DNA of 64,000 nt from Tilletiaria anomala UBC 951. Taxonomy: Eukaryota > Basidiomycota > Exobasidiomycetes > Georgefischeriales > Tilletiariaceae. The notes under the pieces are model-generated. The model was given only the letters and a program-made list of their open reading frames with translations, was not told the origin of the DNA and did not search any database. Each line of letters begins with the position of its first letter. Within the stretch, counting starts at the first letter, position 1. Shown here piece by piece: positions 1-11,398 of this stretch. Where the stretch lies: assembly GCF_000711695.1 (NCBI RefSeq), contig NW_013547018.1:310001-374000 (forward strand), written 5' to 3'. The position numbers were made by a program, and so were the translations under genes.

Positions 1-339
1 CCACTGCACAGAAGATATGTAGAGCAAGACTATTTTGGCTGGAGAGACGATCAGCAGCAGGGCGCAAGCCTGGAGCAAGCGAAGTGGAAAAAGTTCTTTC
101 CGCTCCGCTGGCCGTCACACTTTTTTTGTGAGAAGAGGGAGATGGTCACACATACGTCTTTCAAGATTAGGTGCGAAGTTTATATTACGACCATCCGTGC
201 GTCCTTCCTGTTCCATCGCCTCCACGCATCTGTCTCTTCCTCTTTCACAGGGCAGACGGGTTGACATTTCAGCAGCAAACGACACCGCACATCCAAAAGA
301 GACACCCATTTTACCGTCACCTGAACGCATATATGCACC
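1..339. other. Upstream region of the eIF6 gene
   Basis: Non-coding sequence before the eIF6 start codon. Small open frames occur in several phases but none resembles a known protein. A pyrimidine-rich stretch lies at about 195-250. It probably holds the eIF6 promoter and 5' leader; no clear TATA box was seen. Confidence 0.5.
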
Positions 340-1326
340 ATGGCGGTCCGTTGCCAATTCGAAAACTCATCCGAGATCGGCGTGTTTGCACGCCTCACCA
401 ATTCTTATTGCCTCGTCGCCATCGGAGGCTCTGCCAACTTTTACGGCACATTCGACGCAGAGCTTGGAGACCTCATTCCGGTAGTACATTGCTCGATCGC
501 TGGAACGCGATTAGTCGGAAGGCTCACAGTTGGCAACCGGCATGGGCTGCTCGTACCCAGCACGACGACTGATCAAGAGCTGCAACATTTGCGAAATAGT
601 CTGCCGGACAGCATTGCGATACAGAGAGTGGAGGAGCGACTGAGTGCGCTCGGAAATGTAATTGCTTGCAATGGTGGGTGTGCAAAGTCCACCTGCTGGA
701 CTTATCTCCTCTGTGGTCAGAAGCTATGGCTAATTCTAGCAAGTATCAATCCCCAGATTACGTTGCAGTCGTCCATCCAGACCTTGATCGGGAAACGGAA
801 GAGATTATCGCAGACGTGCTGAAGGTCGAAGTATTCAGGCAAACAGTAGGGTGAGCACACATTGCTTTCTAAATCATCGAAAGACCCACGCTGACAGCCC
901 CTTCACCTGCCTGTATTCTCAGCGACAACGTGCTGGTTGGGTCGTACGCAGCCATCACCAATCAAGGCGCGCTGGTACACCCACGAACCTCGATTCAGGA
1001 TCAAGATGAGCTCTCCTCATTATTGCAAGTCCCGCTCGTCGCAGGGACAGTGAACCGCGGTAGCGATCTTGTCGGCGCAGGGTTACTCGTGAATGACTGG
1101 GCAGCGTTCTGCGGGTTTGACAGTGAGTCTGATGCAACATCCGGAGAGTTTTCAAGTGGAGAGAGGTCGTCTGAGGGTGCTCACACAACCCTCCTTGCGA
1201 TCCCCTTCTCTATCAGCGACTGCAACTGAGATCTCAGTGATTGAGGCGACGTTCAAGCTCTCAGGGCAAGAGAGCGGGCGCGTCGTCAACGAGCTTCGCG
1301 ATGCTCTGGTCGACACCTATGCATAG
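340..1326 (+). CDS. TIF6: Eukaryotic translation initiation factor 6 (eIF6)
   Basis: Anti-association factor that binds the 60S subunit, acts in 60S biogenesis in the nucleolus and nucleus, and keeps 60S from joining 40S until it is released in the cytoplasm. Four exons give a continuous frame: 340-673, 757-850, 923-1122 and 1217-1326. The product is 245 aa, exactly the human length, and spans the whole pentein-fold protein. Recognisable blocks are [13 protein letters not shown] near the N-terminus, [16 protein letters not shown] across the first junction, [19 protein letters not shown], and [13 protein letters not shown]. All three introns are GT-AG (donors GTGGGT, GTGAGC, GTGAGT) and 72-94 nt long. 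The ATG at 340 gives the conserved start MAVRCQFEN. No alternative identity is likely. Confidence 0.97.
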
Positions 1327-1392
1327 AGAATTGTTATTGTACTGACACTACACAAGTGCATCTCATTTCCTTGCAATGCCTGCCAAGTGAAG

Positions 1393-1398
1393 AATAAA
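1393..1398 (+). terminator. Polyadenylation signal of the eIF6 gene
   Basis: A perfect AATAAA hexamer lies 67 nt after the eIF6 stop codon. Distance and strand fit a cleavage/polyadenylation signal; this is inferred from the motif only. Confidence 0.5.
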
Positions 1399-2441
1399 AG
1401 AACTTGGGCCATGGGTCTGTTTCAAGTGCGAAGCATTCGCAGGTTGAAGTGCAGCTGGTCAAACCCCGGCCCACAAGGTGCCTGTGCTAGTGACACCCGA
1501 TGATGTTGCATTCGTGGCACCCAGTCCTGGCACTACACATGCGCGCTCGCTACCGCCTCTCGCCTTGACTATCCCCACCAGTCCCATTTGGGCATCTTCA
1601 TTGGCATGTTTTCGAGCCCACTGGCTCTGGTCGTGCTTTTACACTTTCACTGTTAAAAAGTATAAATATAGATGCCACTTCGCTGTGCACCGAGGGCCGG
1701 TGGTCGAAATGTGGGCGCTGTCAAAGGGATGCCTTTCTGCCGAATCTGCAGGCACATCGAATACTCGCAAACCAGCTTCAAAGCGAGAAGGCCGAGCAGA
1801 CGAGCGCATAGCTCGATCAAACGAGTCGAAAAGCTCAACCCATCGACGCCACCGGAAGTGGAACTCTTCTCCGCATCCCATCTGCTCCACCTGTCCCAGT
1901 ATGCCGCCAAGGATACCACCGAATGTCTGGGTCGGAGTCCACCGTACACCCGCGCGGCCATCCTCTGTTGTTATGGCGTGTAAGGGCTAGTTACAAAGCA
2001 CGGGAGACTGCTTTCGACTGGGGCCCGTCGCCGCGGCAACATCTGAAGGAAGTGTGCTGGATCACCGTTGGAAATGGCGAAGGCTTCTCATCCTCGCAAC
2101 GCTTGTGAGCTGCGCCAGGGTATGTTCCAACTCAACGGCGCCGCACCACGAACAAAAGCTTGCGTGCCTGGATCAGATAGACCGTGAAACGGGGTTGCTG
2201 CTGAACGCGTCCTTGTACAGCTTTTCTGACGTGTGACCTGTGAGCACTAGAACGTATGCACATGGGTTTGGCGATTAAACCAAGACAGCCTCCTCGTGGA
2301 TGCAATCGGTTTGCAGTTCAGTCGCAAGTTACTTTCACTGGTCTACTGCATGATCATTCATGTGTGGAAATCTAGATACGTTCTCGCAATGCATTACAGT
2401 CGAGCAAGTGGAATGTTACAGCTGCTTTCGATGTGAACCGC
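1399..2441. other. Intergenic region between eIF6 and Hsp70
   Basis: About 1 kb between the ends of two convergent genes. Several overlapping open frames of 60-170 codons lie at 1478-2236 on both strands, but none looks like a known family and they shadow one another. A strong TATA-like string (TATAAATATAG) lies at about 1660-1670 on the plus strand, so a short transcript starting near 1690 is possible. No RNA gene was recognised. Confidence 0.35.
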
Positions 2442-4512
2442 TTAGTCGACCTCCTCGACTGATGGGCCATCGTCGCCGCCAGCACCAGCTCCTGGGGCAC
2501 CGCCAGCGCCTGGGAAGCCGCCTGGACCGCCGGGAGCACCGCCAGCCGCTGCGTATGCCTTTTGCATGATCGGATTGCTCACTTGTTCCAGCTCGCGTTG
2601 GTGCTCTTCGTACTCTTCCTTGCTGGCCTCTTGAGAAGCGTCCAACCATGAAACGGTGTCGTCGATTGCCTTGTTAAGCTTCTCCTTGTCGGCAGCGTCC
2701 AGCTTCGAAGAGAACTGCTCGTCGTTGAGGCTGTTGCGCAGGTTGTAAGCGTACGACTCGAGGCCGTTCTTCGCGCTGATACGAGCGGTCGCTGCCTCGT
2801 CCTCTGCCTTGTACTTCTCGGCTTCGCTGACCATGCGCTCGATGTCTTCTTTAGAGAGCCTTCCCTTGTCGTTCGTGATTTTGATGGATTGGCTCTTTCC
2901 TGTAGTCTTGTCAGCGGCGGAAACGTTGAGAATGGAGTTGGCATCAACGTCGAAGGTAACCTCGATCTGGGGGACACCACGAGGCGCAGGAGGAATGCCT
3001 GAGAGCTCAAACTTGCCGAGCAGGTTGTTGTCCTTGGTGCGTGCGCGCTCGCCCTCGTAGACCTGGATAAGCACACCCGGCTGGTTGTCCGCATAGGTGG
3101 AGAAAATCTCGCTCTTCTTGGTCGGCACAGTGGTGTTGCGCTTGATGAGCGGAGTGAAGACACCACCGGCAGTCTCGATACCCATGGAAAGAGGCGCGAC
3201 GTCAAGTAGCAGCAAGTCTTGCGTCTTCTCCGATGTGTCACCAGAAAGGATGGCAGCCTGGACGGCAGCACCGTACGCGACAGCCTCGTCCGGGTTAATC
3301 GACTTGTTGGGCTCGCGGCCGTTGAAAAAGTCGCGGAGCAGCTTCTGAACACGCGGGATACGGGTCGATCCACCGACGAGAACAATCTCGTGGACAGAGC
3401 CCTTGTCGATCTTCGAGTCGCGCAAGACCTTCTCGACTGGCTCGATGGTGTGCGAGAAGAGGTCACCGCAGAGCTCCTCAAATCGCGCACGGGTGATGGA
3501 GGTGTAGAAATCAATACCCTCGAAGAGCGAGTCGATCTCGATGGTGGTCTGTGCGGCCGATGAGAGAGTGCGCTTTGCACGCTCGCAGGCGGTACGGAGC
3601 CGGCGGAGAGCACGCGCGTTGGTAGTGAGGTCCTTCTTGTTCTTGCGCTTGAACTCCTGGACGAAGTGGTTGACGAGGCGGTTGTCAAAGTCCTCACCAC
3701 CCAAGTGAGTGTCACCGGCGGTGGCCTTGACCTCGAAGATGCCCTCCTCGATGGTCAAGAGCGAAACATCGAAGGTACCTCCACCAAGGTCAAAGATGAG
3801 GACGTTGCGCTCGCCTTCGGTCTTCTTGTCAAGACCGTAGGCAATAGCAGCAGCAGTTGGCTCGTTGATGATGCGCAGGACGTTGAGACCAGCAATGATA
3901 CCAGAATCCTTGGTGGCCTGGCGCTGCGAGTCGTTGAAGTAAGCGGGGACAGTGACGACGGCGTCCTTGACCGTGCCGCCAAGGTATGCCTCTGCGGTCT
4001 CGCGCATCTTAAGCAAGACCATTGATGAAATCTCCTCGGGAGTGAAGATCTTGTCCTCGCCCTTGTACTCGACCTTGATGTTCGGCTTGCCCTCCTTGGA
4101 AACGACAGTGAACGGCCAGTGCTTCATGTCGCTCTGCACCTCTTGGTCCTCGAACTTGCGCCCGATCAACCGCTTCGCATCGAAGACAGTGTTGTGCGGG
4201 TTCTACACAGAAGAAGTGTTAGAGCTTGGTGTGCTTGTGGGAATCTTTAGCCACGCAGCCACTCACCATTGCGACTTGGTTCTTGGCAGCGTCACCGATG
4301 AGACGCTCCGTGTCGGTGAAAGCGACATATGATGGCGTGGTGCGGTTGCCCTGGTCGTTGGCAATGACCTCGACACGGTCATTTTGCCAAACAGCAACAC
4401 ATGAGTATGTTGTACCCAGATCGATACCGACGGCCTGTCACAGCGAATCCACAAAGAATCGTCAGCATGTGCACCGGCACGACAACTTTACGAAGGGACG
4501 TACCTTGGTCAT
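2442..4512 (-). CDS. Cytosolic Hsp70 chaperone (SSA type)
   Basis: ATP-dependent chaperone that binds exposed hydrophobic peptides with J-protein and nucleotide-exchange partners. Three exons on the minus strand: 4512-4504 (encodes only MTK), 4434-4267 and 4202-2442, giving 645 aa, the normal size. The nucleotide-binding domain (about 1-385) shows the phosphate loop [10 protein letters not shown] at about residue 7, [12 protein letters not shown], and [16 protein letters not shown]. The substrate-binding domain, lid and a Gly/Pro/Ala-rich tail follow. The terminal EEVD binds TPR co-chaperones and marks the cytosolic or nuclear paralogue. Introns are GT-AG (donors GTACGT and GTGAGT). Placing introns this early is common in fungal Hsp70 genes. 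Heat-shock elements upstream suggest HSF control. SSA is the best family match; the exact paralogue cannot be set here. Confidence 0.97.
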
Positions 4513-4653
4513 CTTGGCTGCTGCTTTGAAGTGTTGTTAGGGAGAGTGATGATCTGCAATGTCCTCGCGTGAAGTCGTGCTGGAGCAACAAAGACTTTTC
4601 GATGAGGTGATGGTTGCAAGCAGCAAAGGAAGGAACCGATGCAAGATGTTCTC

Positions 4654-4660
4654 AATATAT
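4654..4660 (-). promoter_or_regulatory. TATA-like box of the Hsp70 gene
   Basis: Minus-strand ATATATT about 145 nt upstream of the Hsp70 start codon. Position and strand suit a core promoter element with a leader of about 100 nt. Confidence 0.5.
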
Positions 4661-4881
4661 CACATCAGCGCAGGCATCGGGTTGCAAGCGTGGCCCACTA
4701 CAGTTGGGCCTGGACAGTGTACAGCACGCGCCATGAGAAGAAACGACAGCGCGCAAAGAGAACCTTCGGTGTCATTCCTTCGACTTCTGTACATGAGCTG
4801 ATGCGCACTGCTCAATGGTTGACACGCCATCAGCATGGGCGTGCCAGCAATTCTGTCGCAAATATTTCAGTAATAGCACTG

Positions 4882-4889
4882 TGACGTCA
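4882..4889. promoter_or_regulatory. CRE-like palindrome TGACGTCA
   Basis: A perfect 8-bp cAMP-response-element-type palindrome, a typical bZIP (ATF/CREB) site, about 370 nt upstream of the Hsp70 start and next to the heat-shock element. A related TGACGT occurs near 5060. Binding is inferred from motif identity. Confidence 0.45.
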
Positions 4890-4917
4890 GATTCCGTAAA
4901 TCTACGCAGAGCTGCTA

Positions 4918-4943
4918 GAAAGTCCCAGAAGGTGGAGGAAGAA
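4918..4943. promoter_or_regulatory. Gap-type heat shock element
   Basis: Three GAA triplets start at 4918, 4928 and 4938, exactly 10 bp apart, with another GAA directly after at 4941. This matches the fungal gap-type HSE, nGAAn units separated by 5 bp, recognised by trimeric heat shock factor. It lies about 406-431 nt upstream of the Hsp70 start codon, where such an element is expected. Confidence 0.7.
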
Positions 4944-7266
4944 GCCTCTCTCAAAAAGTAGAATCTGCTCGAATCTTTGGGGCTCTCCGTTCCGACATCC
5001 GAAGCTCGACAATGTTGCTCCAAGTTCCCCTTTATTAGGCTGCTACAACGCAGTCTACTTCGTGACGTCTATATTTGCTGGGTTATCAAGCACTGATGTA
5101 ACTTGACGTAGGTGTGAGTGTTGGAAGCGTGATTTGTGCTTTCCGAAAGGGTCATCAACTACGCGTCCAAAGGCCTACCAGTCATCGATCTCAAAGGCTA
5201 CGAAAACATCTCTTCTTGACGTTGTTGCGGTCAGCAGGGTTTGTCGCAATCATTCTGTTGCGAGAGCTAGATGCAGCCGCTGCAGTGTTGCCGCTAGTTC
5301 GCCGACCATACGCCCCAAGGGGTCCGTCGAGCGGTCGATCCCTCCTTGAGTATTCCAATCTTCGTGTACGGACGATTAAGTAGGAATGGCGGGCTGCCGT
5401 CAGTTCTTCCTCCATGCGCGTGCAAACTCTGACCTCTTTGAGACGCCAGGGCTGGTGAAAGATCTATGAGAAGATTACAATTGGCAAAGCGGCCCGGCAT
5501 GAGGCGAGGTCGCGAGGAGGGATCTGGAAGGGTCCAGGCATTAAGGGAATGTCCACCAAGGACTGCCAAAGTTGACCTAACACAGGTCGACGCTGATTGA
5601 GACATATTCCCTCCCATTACCCAGGTCCTCCTTTGAACGTGGACATGCTTCTTGACCTGGCTGGTCTGGGGGCTTGTATACTGCTTGCACGTGATAGGGT
5701 GGCAGGTCCGAGGCGCGCCTGGCATTTGGAGAGCGCCGAGCCGTCTCACGCCTGCATGTGTGCATCCTGCATGAGGCATCCGCCTGTCTCTCGGTCAGTT
5801 TGTCTTCACTGTATGTGATTGAGTATGTCTTGCTTCTCAGGTCGGGACGTATTGTGTTGTATATGCAAATACTCATGGCTGTGCATCCTCTATGGCTCCA
5901 AGTAGTCAAGTTGCTATACAACGATATCGAGGACTAGATATTTAGAGAATCTGTGAGATGTAAGATCGAGATTTGTGATCTGAATAAGAAGTTCTGTGGA
6001 GAGGGCTGGGTTGAGATTCTGGAGATCTGCAAAAATATCCACGCCCCACGGACCACGGTGCACACCTGCAGGGCCTTGCCCAATTGCCCTCACTCTTAGG
6101 CAACGAGACTGGAAAGCCGAGTTCTCGAAAGTCGAAAGGCGCCAGAAGATGAGAAAAACAGGCCAGGTCCCCAGGGTACTTCGTACCGCGCGGGCACATG
6201 AACGCAGCGCGAATGTTTTCGTTTACCTGTCGTCTATAATGAACCGCCCTGAGAGATTGGGAAATCATTGGCTGCTTGCATAGCAAGCCACTGCCGAGGG
6301 CAGACAGAATAGAATGCAGCCTAAATCCCTGAAGCGGCTTTTACCCTGAGTTGGACAATCGCAGTTGGCCGATCATGCCTTGAGTTCACGGCGGTAACGC
6401 CCAGGTTTGCATTATCTTTGTAGCCCCTCAAATATGTTCGCCGGACGGGGCCCTAAAGAGTAAAGAGCGATGAGCGATGATGTCCTCCAAGTGTCTGAGG
6501 GCCTGCATCAATCGTGGAATCAAGACTCCCGCCTGCAAACGTTGCAATTCGCAGCTCGCAAAGTGATACATGCGTCCTGTGATGTGCAATGTGCTAGCAT
6601 GTGCCACGACAGGCTGCGGGCCTGCGGCTGGCTGCGACCTTTGGCCCTGCACATCTTGGAAGTCGGAACAATGTGATTATTGACTGATCAACTTGATAAG
6701 GCTTGGTCTATCCATCACGCTGTAACGCCCTGTGCCATGCAGGCTGCCCAGGACTGCCCCACACGAGAACCACTATTAATCTACACCCCAGAAGTGCGCG
6801 CCCGCCAGGAACGGGAGAGATCGCGCTTGGCGGGACCAATAGCAAGCGGCCAACAATCACATATTGAACCCTCTCTCTCCCCTCTCCTGTCGTTTCGTTC
6901 ATTGCGCCCTCGAGCCTTCGTCAGCACAGTGCACCACGCACCGAGAGCCTGCACATGCTCTCCTTGTTGCCGTAGCTGGCTACTGCCATCAATTGGACAA
7001 GAGCAAGCGGGTAAACTTCCTCTTTGTTTGCAACACGAACGATCTCGCAGCAAACTCGACGCAGCTGGCAGCCCCAGTTTGAAAGGGCCACTTTGGTCGC
7101 TGCTGCTTGGAGGTGACGAAAATCGGGGCGGGAACGCTCGTTGCGGTCAGACTGATCCATCGTGGTTGCTTTCAAGACCCACCCCTATGACCACCAACTC
7201 TTGCGAGCGACAGCTTGACGCAGCCGGCCGCCATCACCCCTGTCTCTCGTCAATGGACTCGCGGCG
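4944..7266. other. Long intergenic region between Hsp70 and a regulator gene
   Basis: About 2.3 kb upstream of two divergently transcribed genes. Short open frames are scattered on both strands (for example 5294-5779 minus and 6680-7480 plus) but none shows a recognisable domain; the second overlaps the start of the regulator gene in another frame. A CCAAT pentamer at 6835-6839 lies 430 nt upstream of the regulator start. Nothing else could be assigned. Confidence 0.4.
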
Positions 7267-10200
7267 ATGCCAACACAAGGGCATCAACCAACCGCGGCAG
7301 ATGACCCTGCGAGCTCCGCGGCACAGGTACGCAAGCTCGCCCCCTCGTCGACGCCTGCAGTCCCATCAACCGCTCGCAATGCCCAAGGAGCGACCAAGCG
7401 CATCTGGGCGGCATGTGAGCCATGCCGGGGGAAGCGAGCCCGCTGCGATGGCAGTCTGCCTTGCTCTGGCTGCCTGCTGAGCGAGTCAAGCAAGCTTGGT
7501 CTGACGCTCGAGCAGTACCGAGGACAAACTGGCAGCGCGCTGGGGGAGCAGATCTTCCGCAACAGTGCCGCGAGGTGCCACTTTAACTGGAACAGGAAGA
7601 AGCGAGGCCCAAGATCAAAGACAGGAGCAGTGGATGGGTTGGGTGCAGCAACTGCGAGTGTGCAAACGTCCGACGAGCGCGGCGCTGCCGGGGCAGAAGG
7701 AAGACAGGCTGAAGCGACGGAAGCACAACCGATCAAGAAACACAAGACGAAAAGGAACCCATCCGGCCTGCAGATTGGCATGCCACGCTCGGCTCAGAGT
7801 GCTGGGTTCGCCTTTCTCGAAGCTAAGCGACAAGCATACGCGAGCGCCAGCAGCGCGACAAGCCTGCCGCGCTCTGCCTCCCTGTCTTCGAATGGGTGCG
7901 AGCCCAGCTGGTCGCCCGTGCTGGCTCAGATGCCCGCACTATACCACAGTGACAGCAGCTCTGAATTGACTCCGTCCAGCGAACACTCGATTGCACTCAT
8001 CACACCTCTTGACCACCCGTCTGCTCTCTCAGAGCCTTTGCTGGATGGTCTTGAGGCAAAGGGGCCTGCGCAGTGTGAGCACACGCGGTTGTATGCGCCA
8101 CCGGGGGCCGCGCTGCTCCCAAGGTGTGCGACAGACAGTGCGACCGCAAAGGCGACGCTCCTACCCGTGGCTGAGCAGCGAATGCCACCACCGCCACCTT
8201 GTCGGCCGATGTACCTGTTCGCTGGCAAGCAGGGTTCCGATTCGCCCGACAGCGCGCAATCGTCACCGGGCAGCGGGAATATTAGTGGCGCGTCGTCAGC
8301 TGCTTCTCGGAGCCGCAGCCACATACAGCTACCTTCCTTGCAAGAGCTCTCTCTTCGCTCAAACCCTGTCCTTGGGCTGCCCCCACGCTCGAACTGGTCA
8401 CAGCCATATGCAAATGGCAACCTTGACGGCATGGGATCTGGGGGGGTACCCACTACCTTTCCGCCACATGGCGGGGCACCGACCAAGCGCAAAGCCTCGC
8501 ATTCTCGGGCGCTCCTCGCCAAGCTTTCGCGCTTTTACGCGGAGGATGATTTGCCTTTCATTGCACTCTCCATGGCACAATTTGGCGGGATGGACGCCAT
8601 GTGCAAGCTCTTTCCGTCCAAATACCTCTTTGGTGACAATAAGAGCAGCAATCCGGCCGATGGTATCGCGAGCGTGCCTGATCACATCCAACTTGCGCTT
8701 CTCTCCCTATTGGCACATCGCTCCTTGCTGACCCCCGCCAGCTCCAGCTCGCGGGACTTGGACCTTGCGGCGGCTACGTCTGCATCTACCTTATCGGATA
8801 CTTCATGCACCACCTCTACAGGGCTGCCTATTACTTTGCCCTTGCCGCCCTTGATCGGCTACGAGGGCGTAGACCTGGTAGGGAAATCGCGGGACAGCAT
8901 GTTATCGTTCGCAAGGCGTTCATACGAACACGCTGCCAAGCTCCGTGATGCAGAGCTTCGACGCGGCGTCATCGACGCGCGCATCTTGATTACCGGGTGG
9001 GCGCTCGACCTTGCCATGTCCGAAGACGGCGCGGGGACTGCGACTATGACTGCATCCAAGGTGGACCTCGTTCGGATCGTCCTGGCTTGGAAGCTGCACC
9101 TGATGGACGCGCCACCCGACGCGGCCTCGCCGCTGATCCCAGAAGCGCTCACCCCAACCAAAGAATCACCGTGCGCTTTGGGTGATGGACGATTCTCTGT
9201 CAACGATGCGGTGGAGAAGGAGTCCATCCGCAGGATTGTTCATGTCATGTGAGTAGCGTCAGTGAGGGACATAGCATGCACATTTCCTGACCTGCGGCAC
9301 TGCAGCTCCGCTTCTTTCGTCTGGACGAGCACGATCGACTGCTCGGCGCCTGCTTTCGACATGTGCTGCATGCAGGTGCAGTTTGCTGCCGACGACGATA
9401 TGATTCACGCAGACTCGGCGTGGCAGCCCGAGCGGCGCAGCCGCGGAGAGAGCTTGCTGCGGAGCACGCAGTATGCGTACAATCTCTTCTTCCGAGTGAC
9501 AAGGATGCTGCACACTCCATTGGATGACCTCGTTAACGGCAGGGGGCCAGAGACGGACATTCAAGGCGCAGTGGACGAGATTGAAGATGGCATTGCTTGG
9601 GTCAAGCGACACGCCCAAGAGCTGCACGTTGGCAGTGAGTGTGTCAGCCAGGTTTACGCTTACATGAGACCTGATTTTGTTTCCTCCATGCGCAGACCTC
9701 CACGACACGTTGCGGGTGACGCTGTTCATGCACACGCGCATTGTGGAACTGAAGACGTACCGCCTGTTCAGTGTGCTTAGCTCGTACATGCAGATGTGCT
9801 TTGGATGTGATGCAAATCAAGACTTGGGTATCGGTGCGACGCTCCTGCAAGACAACAGCGACAAGCTGTCCTCGTTCAACAAGTTGTCCGGCGCGACGCA
9901 CCTGGGAACGCTGCCCAAGCGCCGCCAGTCTGACAGTCCGAATCCCACCGCACGGCTGCGCTTCAGCAATGACCCAAAAGTCGCGTGCTGCAGCCTGCTG
10001 TGGGAGGTGGAAGAAGTGGCGAACGTCATCATCGCAATGCTGCATTCCTCCGTGCCTCCCAACGCCAAGGAGGTCGGCACGGCGGCCGGCGTCACAATCG
10101 ATGCCAGCGTGCGGGCGGTGCGCTGGCCGCGGCACCTGCGCATCTTTGGGCAGCACGCGTTTGCGATGGCTGCCGAGGTCCATGCGCTCGGATCCAGTTG

Positions 10201-10441
10201 GTCGGAGCTAGTCAGCTCGCCGGATCCGCTAAGGCGCTCGCCAAGCAGCAGTGCGGACATCACCGAGTTCAACTTCAACGAGTTTATCGCCGGCTTCTGG
10301 CGCATCGGCTCAACGCTCATCACGTTGCTGCGAGCTCTGGAAAAGACGGGGAGTGCGCACGCCGCCCAGACCGCCGACAAGCTCGAGGAGTACCGGCAGG
10401 AACGAATCAAGTGGATGCTCTCCCAGGGCGGCTCTGCGTAG
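7267..10441 (+). CDS. Zn(II)2Cys6 transcription factor
   Basis: Fungal binuclear zinc-cluster regulator, expected to bind DNA in the nucleus; target genes unknown. Exons 7267-9248, 9306-9634 and 9696-10441 give 1018 aa. The zinc cluster has Cys at 50, 53, 60, 66 and 69, in the context CEPCRGKRARCDG; the sixth Cys is only at 104, before a basic RKKRGP segment. That loop is far longer than normal, and the stretch 7485-7565 (81 nt, GTCAAG...CAACAG) may be an in-frame intron. Removing it would give Cys-x7-Cys and a 991-aa protein. A long disordered Ser/Pro-rich region follows. The middle-homology region spans the second junction (RRIVHV, then FVWTSTIDC, then VQFAADDDMI), typical of the fungal-specific transcription factor domain. 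The ATG at 7267 is the first in frame. Confidence 0.9.
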
Positions 10442-10734
10442 TAGCGAAAGATTCCGCGCAGAAGGTACCGCGCACCTTTTTCATTTTACTTTTACGACCG
10501 ACAAAGTCATGGGGCCACAACATCTATTTAGGGAGATTACATTTGTACCATTCGCAAAGACGTGGCACCGCGCGCTGCATGCGATCCCACATTGGCATAT
10601 CTACCATTGTAAACAAGGTTCATCCTTGCAGATATATCTATTTGCAACAACAATCCGGTCGAGAACAGCTCGGTGCGAGCGCTTTTGAGCAGCAAAAGAA
10701 CCTGACTCCATCACTCGCTACAGGAGCGGACAAG

Positions 10735-11398
10735 ATGAATGCGCCCTGCTCGAGAGAACTCCAGATTGCACAATGTGCAGCTGAGGGGAAGAGCGAGTGC
10801 AGCGTCGAAGCTGGGGAAACCATGCCGCGGTGCACACGTGACACGGAGTTTGCTGTTGCATTCTTTCGCACAGCTGCGACGATGATCCTTAGTGAGCAGG
10901 TCCGATGGTGGCTCCATCCATACATTGGTTTCTCTACGGAAGACAGGTGGCAGCGACCGAGCGAGTCGCGAGCGATCCGCGATCACGCGATCACGTAAGA
11001 CCATTGTTTGCCTTGCAACGTTGTAATAAGTATCGATTTTGAGACGCATGGATGTGTCGTGCCGCGGGTTAGGTGTGCTTGGGTATACCAAGGTCTGGAG
11101 AAAAGAGGGGCTCCTGGGTCTGACTCTGGCCACTATCCTGCACACCCTCGGCGAGCTTGCCGTTTTTACACGCATGATCATCCGATGGGAGTGTGAATCG
11201 GACTTTAAGCATGTCGCGACGAAAACAAGACGCACGAAGGACAAGTTGGGGGATGCCGAGATGAACGCGATGCTGCGAAAAGACTCGACAGTGTCCATGC
11301 AAACCTATTGCAGCTTACAAAGGACCAATCGTTCCAACATCCGACGCATGTCCGAGCAACTGGCGATTATGAATGGGCGAATGGTAGCCGCTACATAG
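10735..11398 (+). CDS. Possible small hypothetical protein, two exons
   Basis: I do not recognise this product. An open frame from the ATG at 10735 reaches a good donor (GTAAGA) at 10996. A second open frame ending at 11398 can be joined in phase through an AG at 11099-11100, giving roughly 185 aa. The second part has a helical, charged C-terminus (EMNAMLRKDSTVSMQ, then NRSNIRRMSEQLAIM) that looks more protein-like than the surroundings. There is no homologue evidence. It could equally be chance open sequence, and overlapping minus-strand frames exist. Confidence 0.2.

Noticed and set aside
2579-3715. 378-codon frame in another phase of the Hsp70 gene
   Set aside because: Ser/Arg/Thr-rich product typical of a shifted frame of a strongly codon-biased gene; Hsp70 explains the whole stretch.
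9985-10998. 337-codon plus-strand frame overlapping the end of the first regulator
   Set aside because: The first half is a shifted reading of the regulator exon; only the part after 10735 was kept as a doubtful separate gene.
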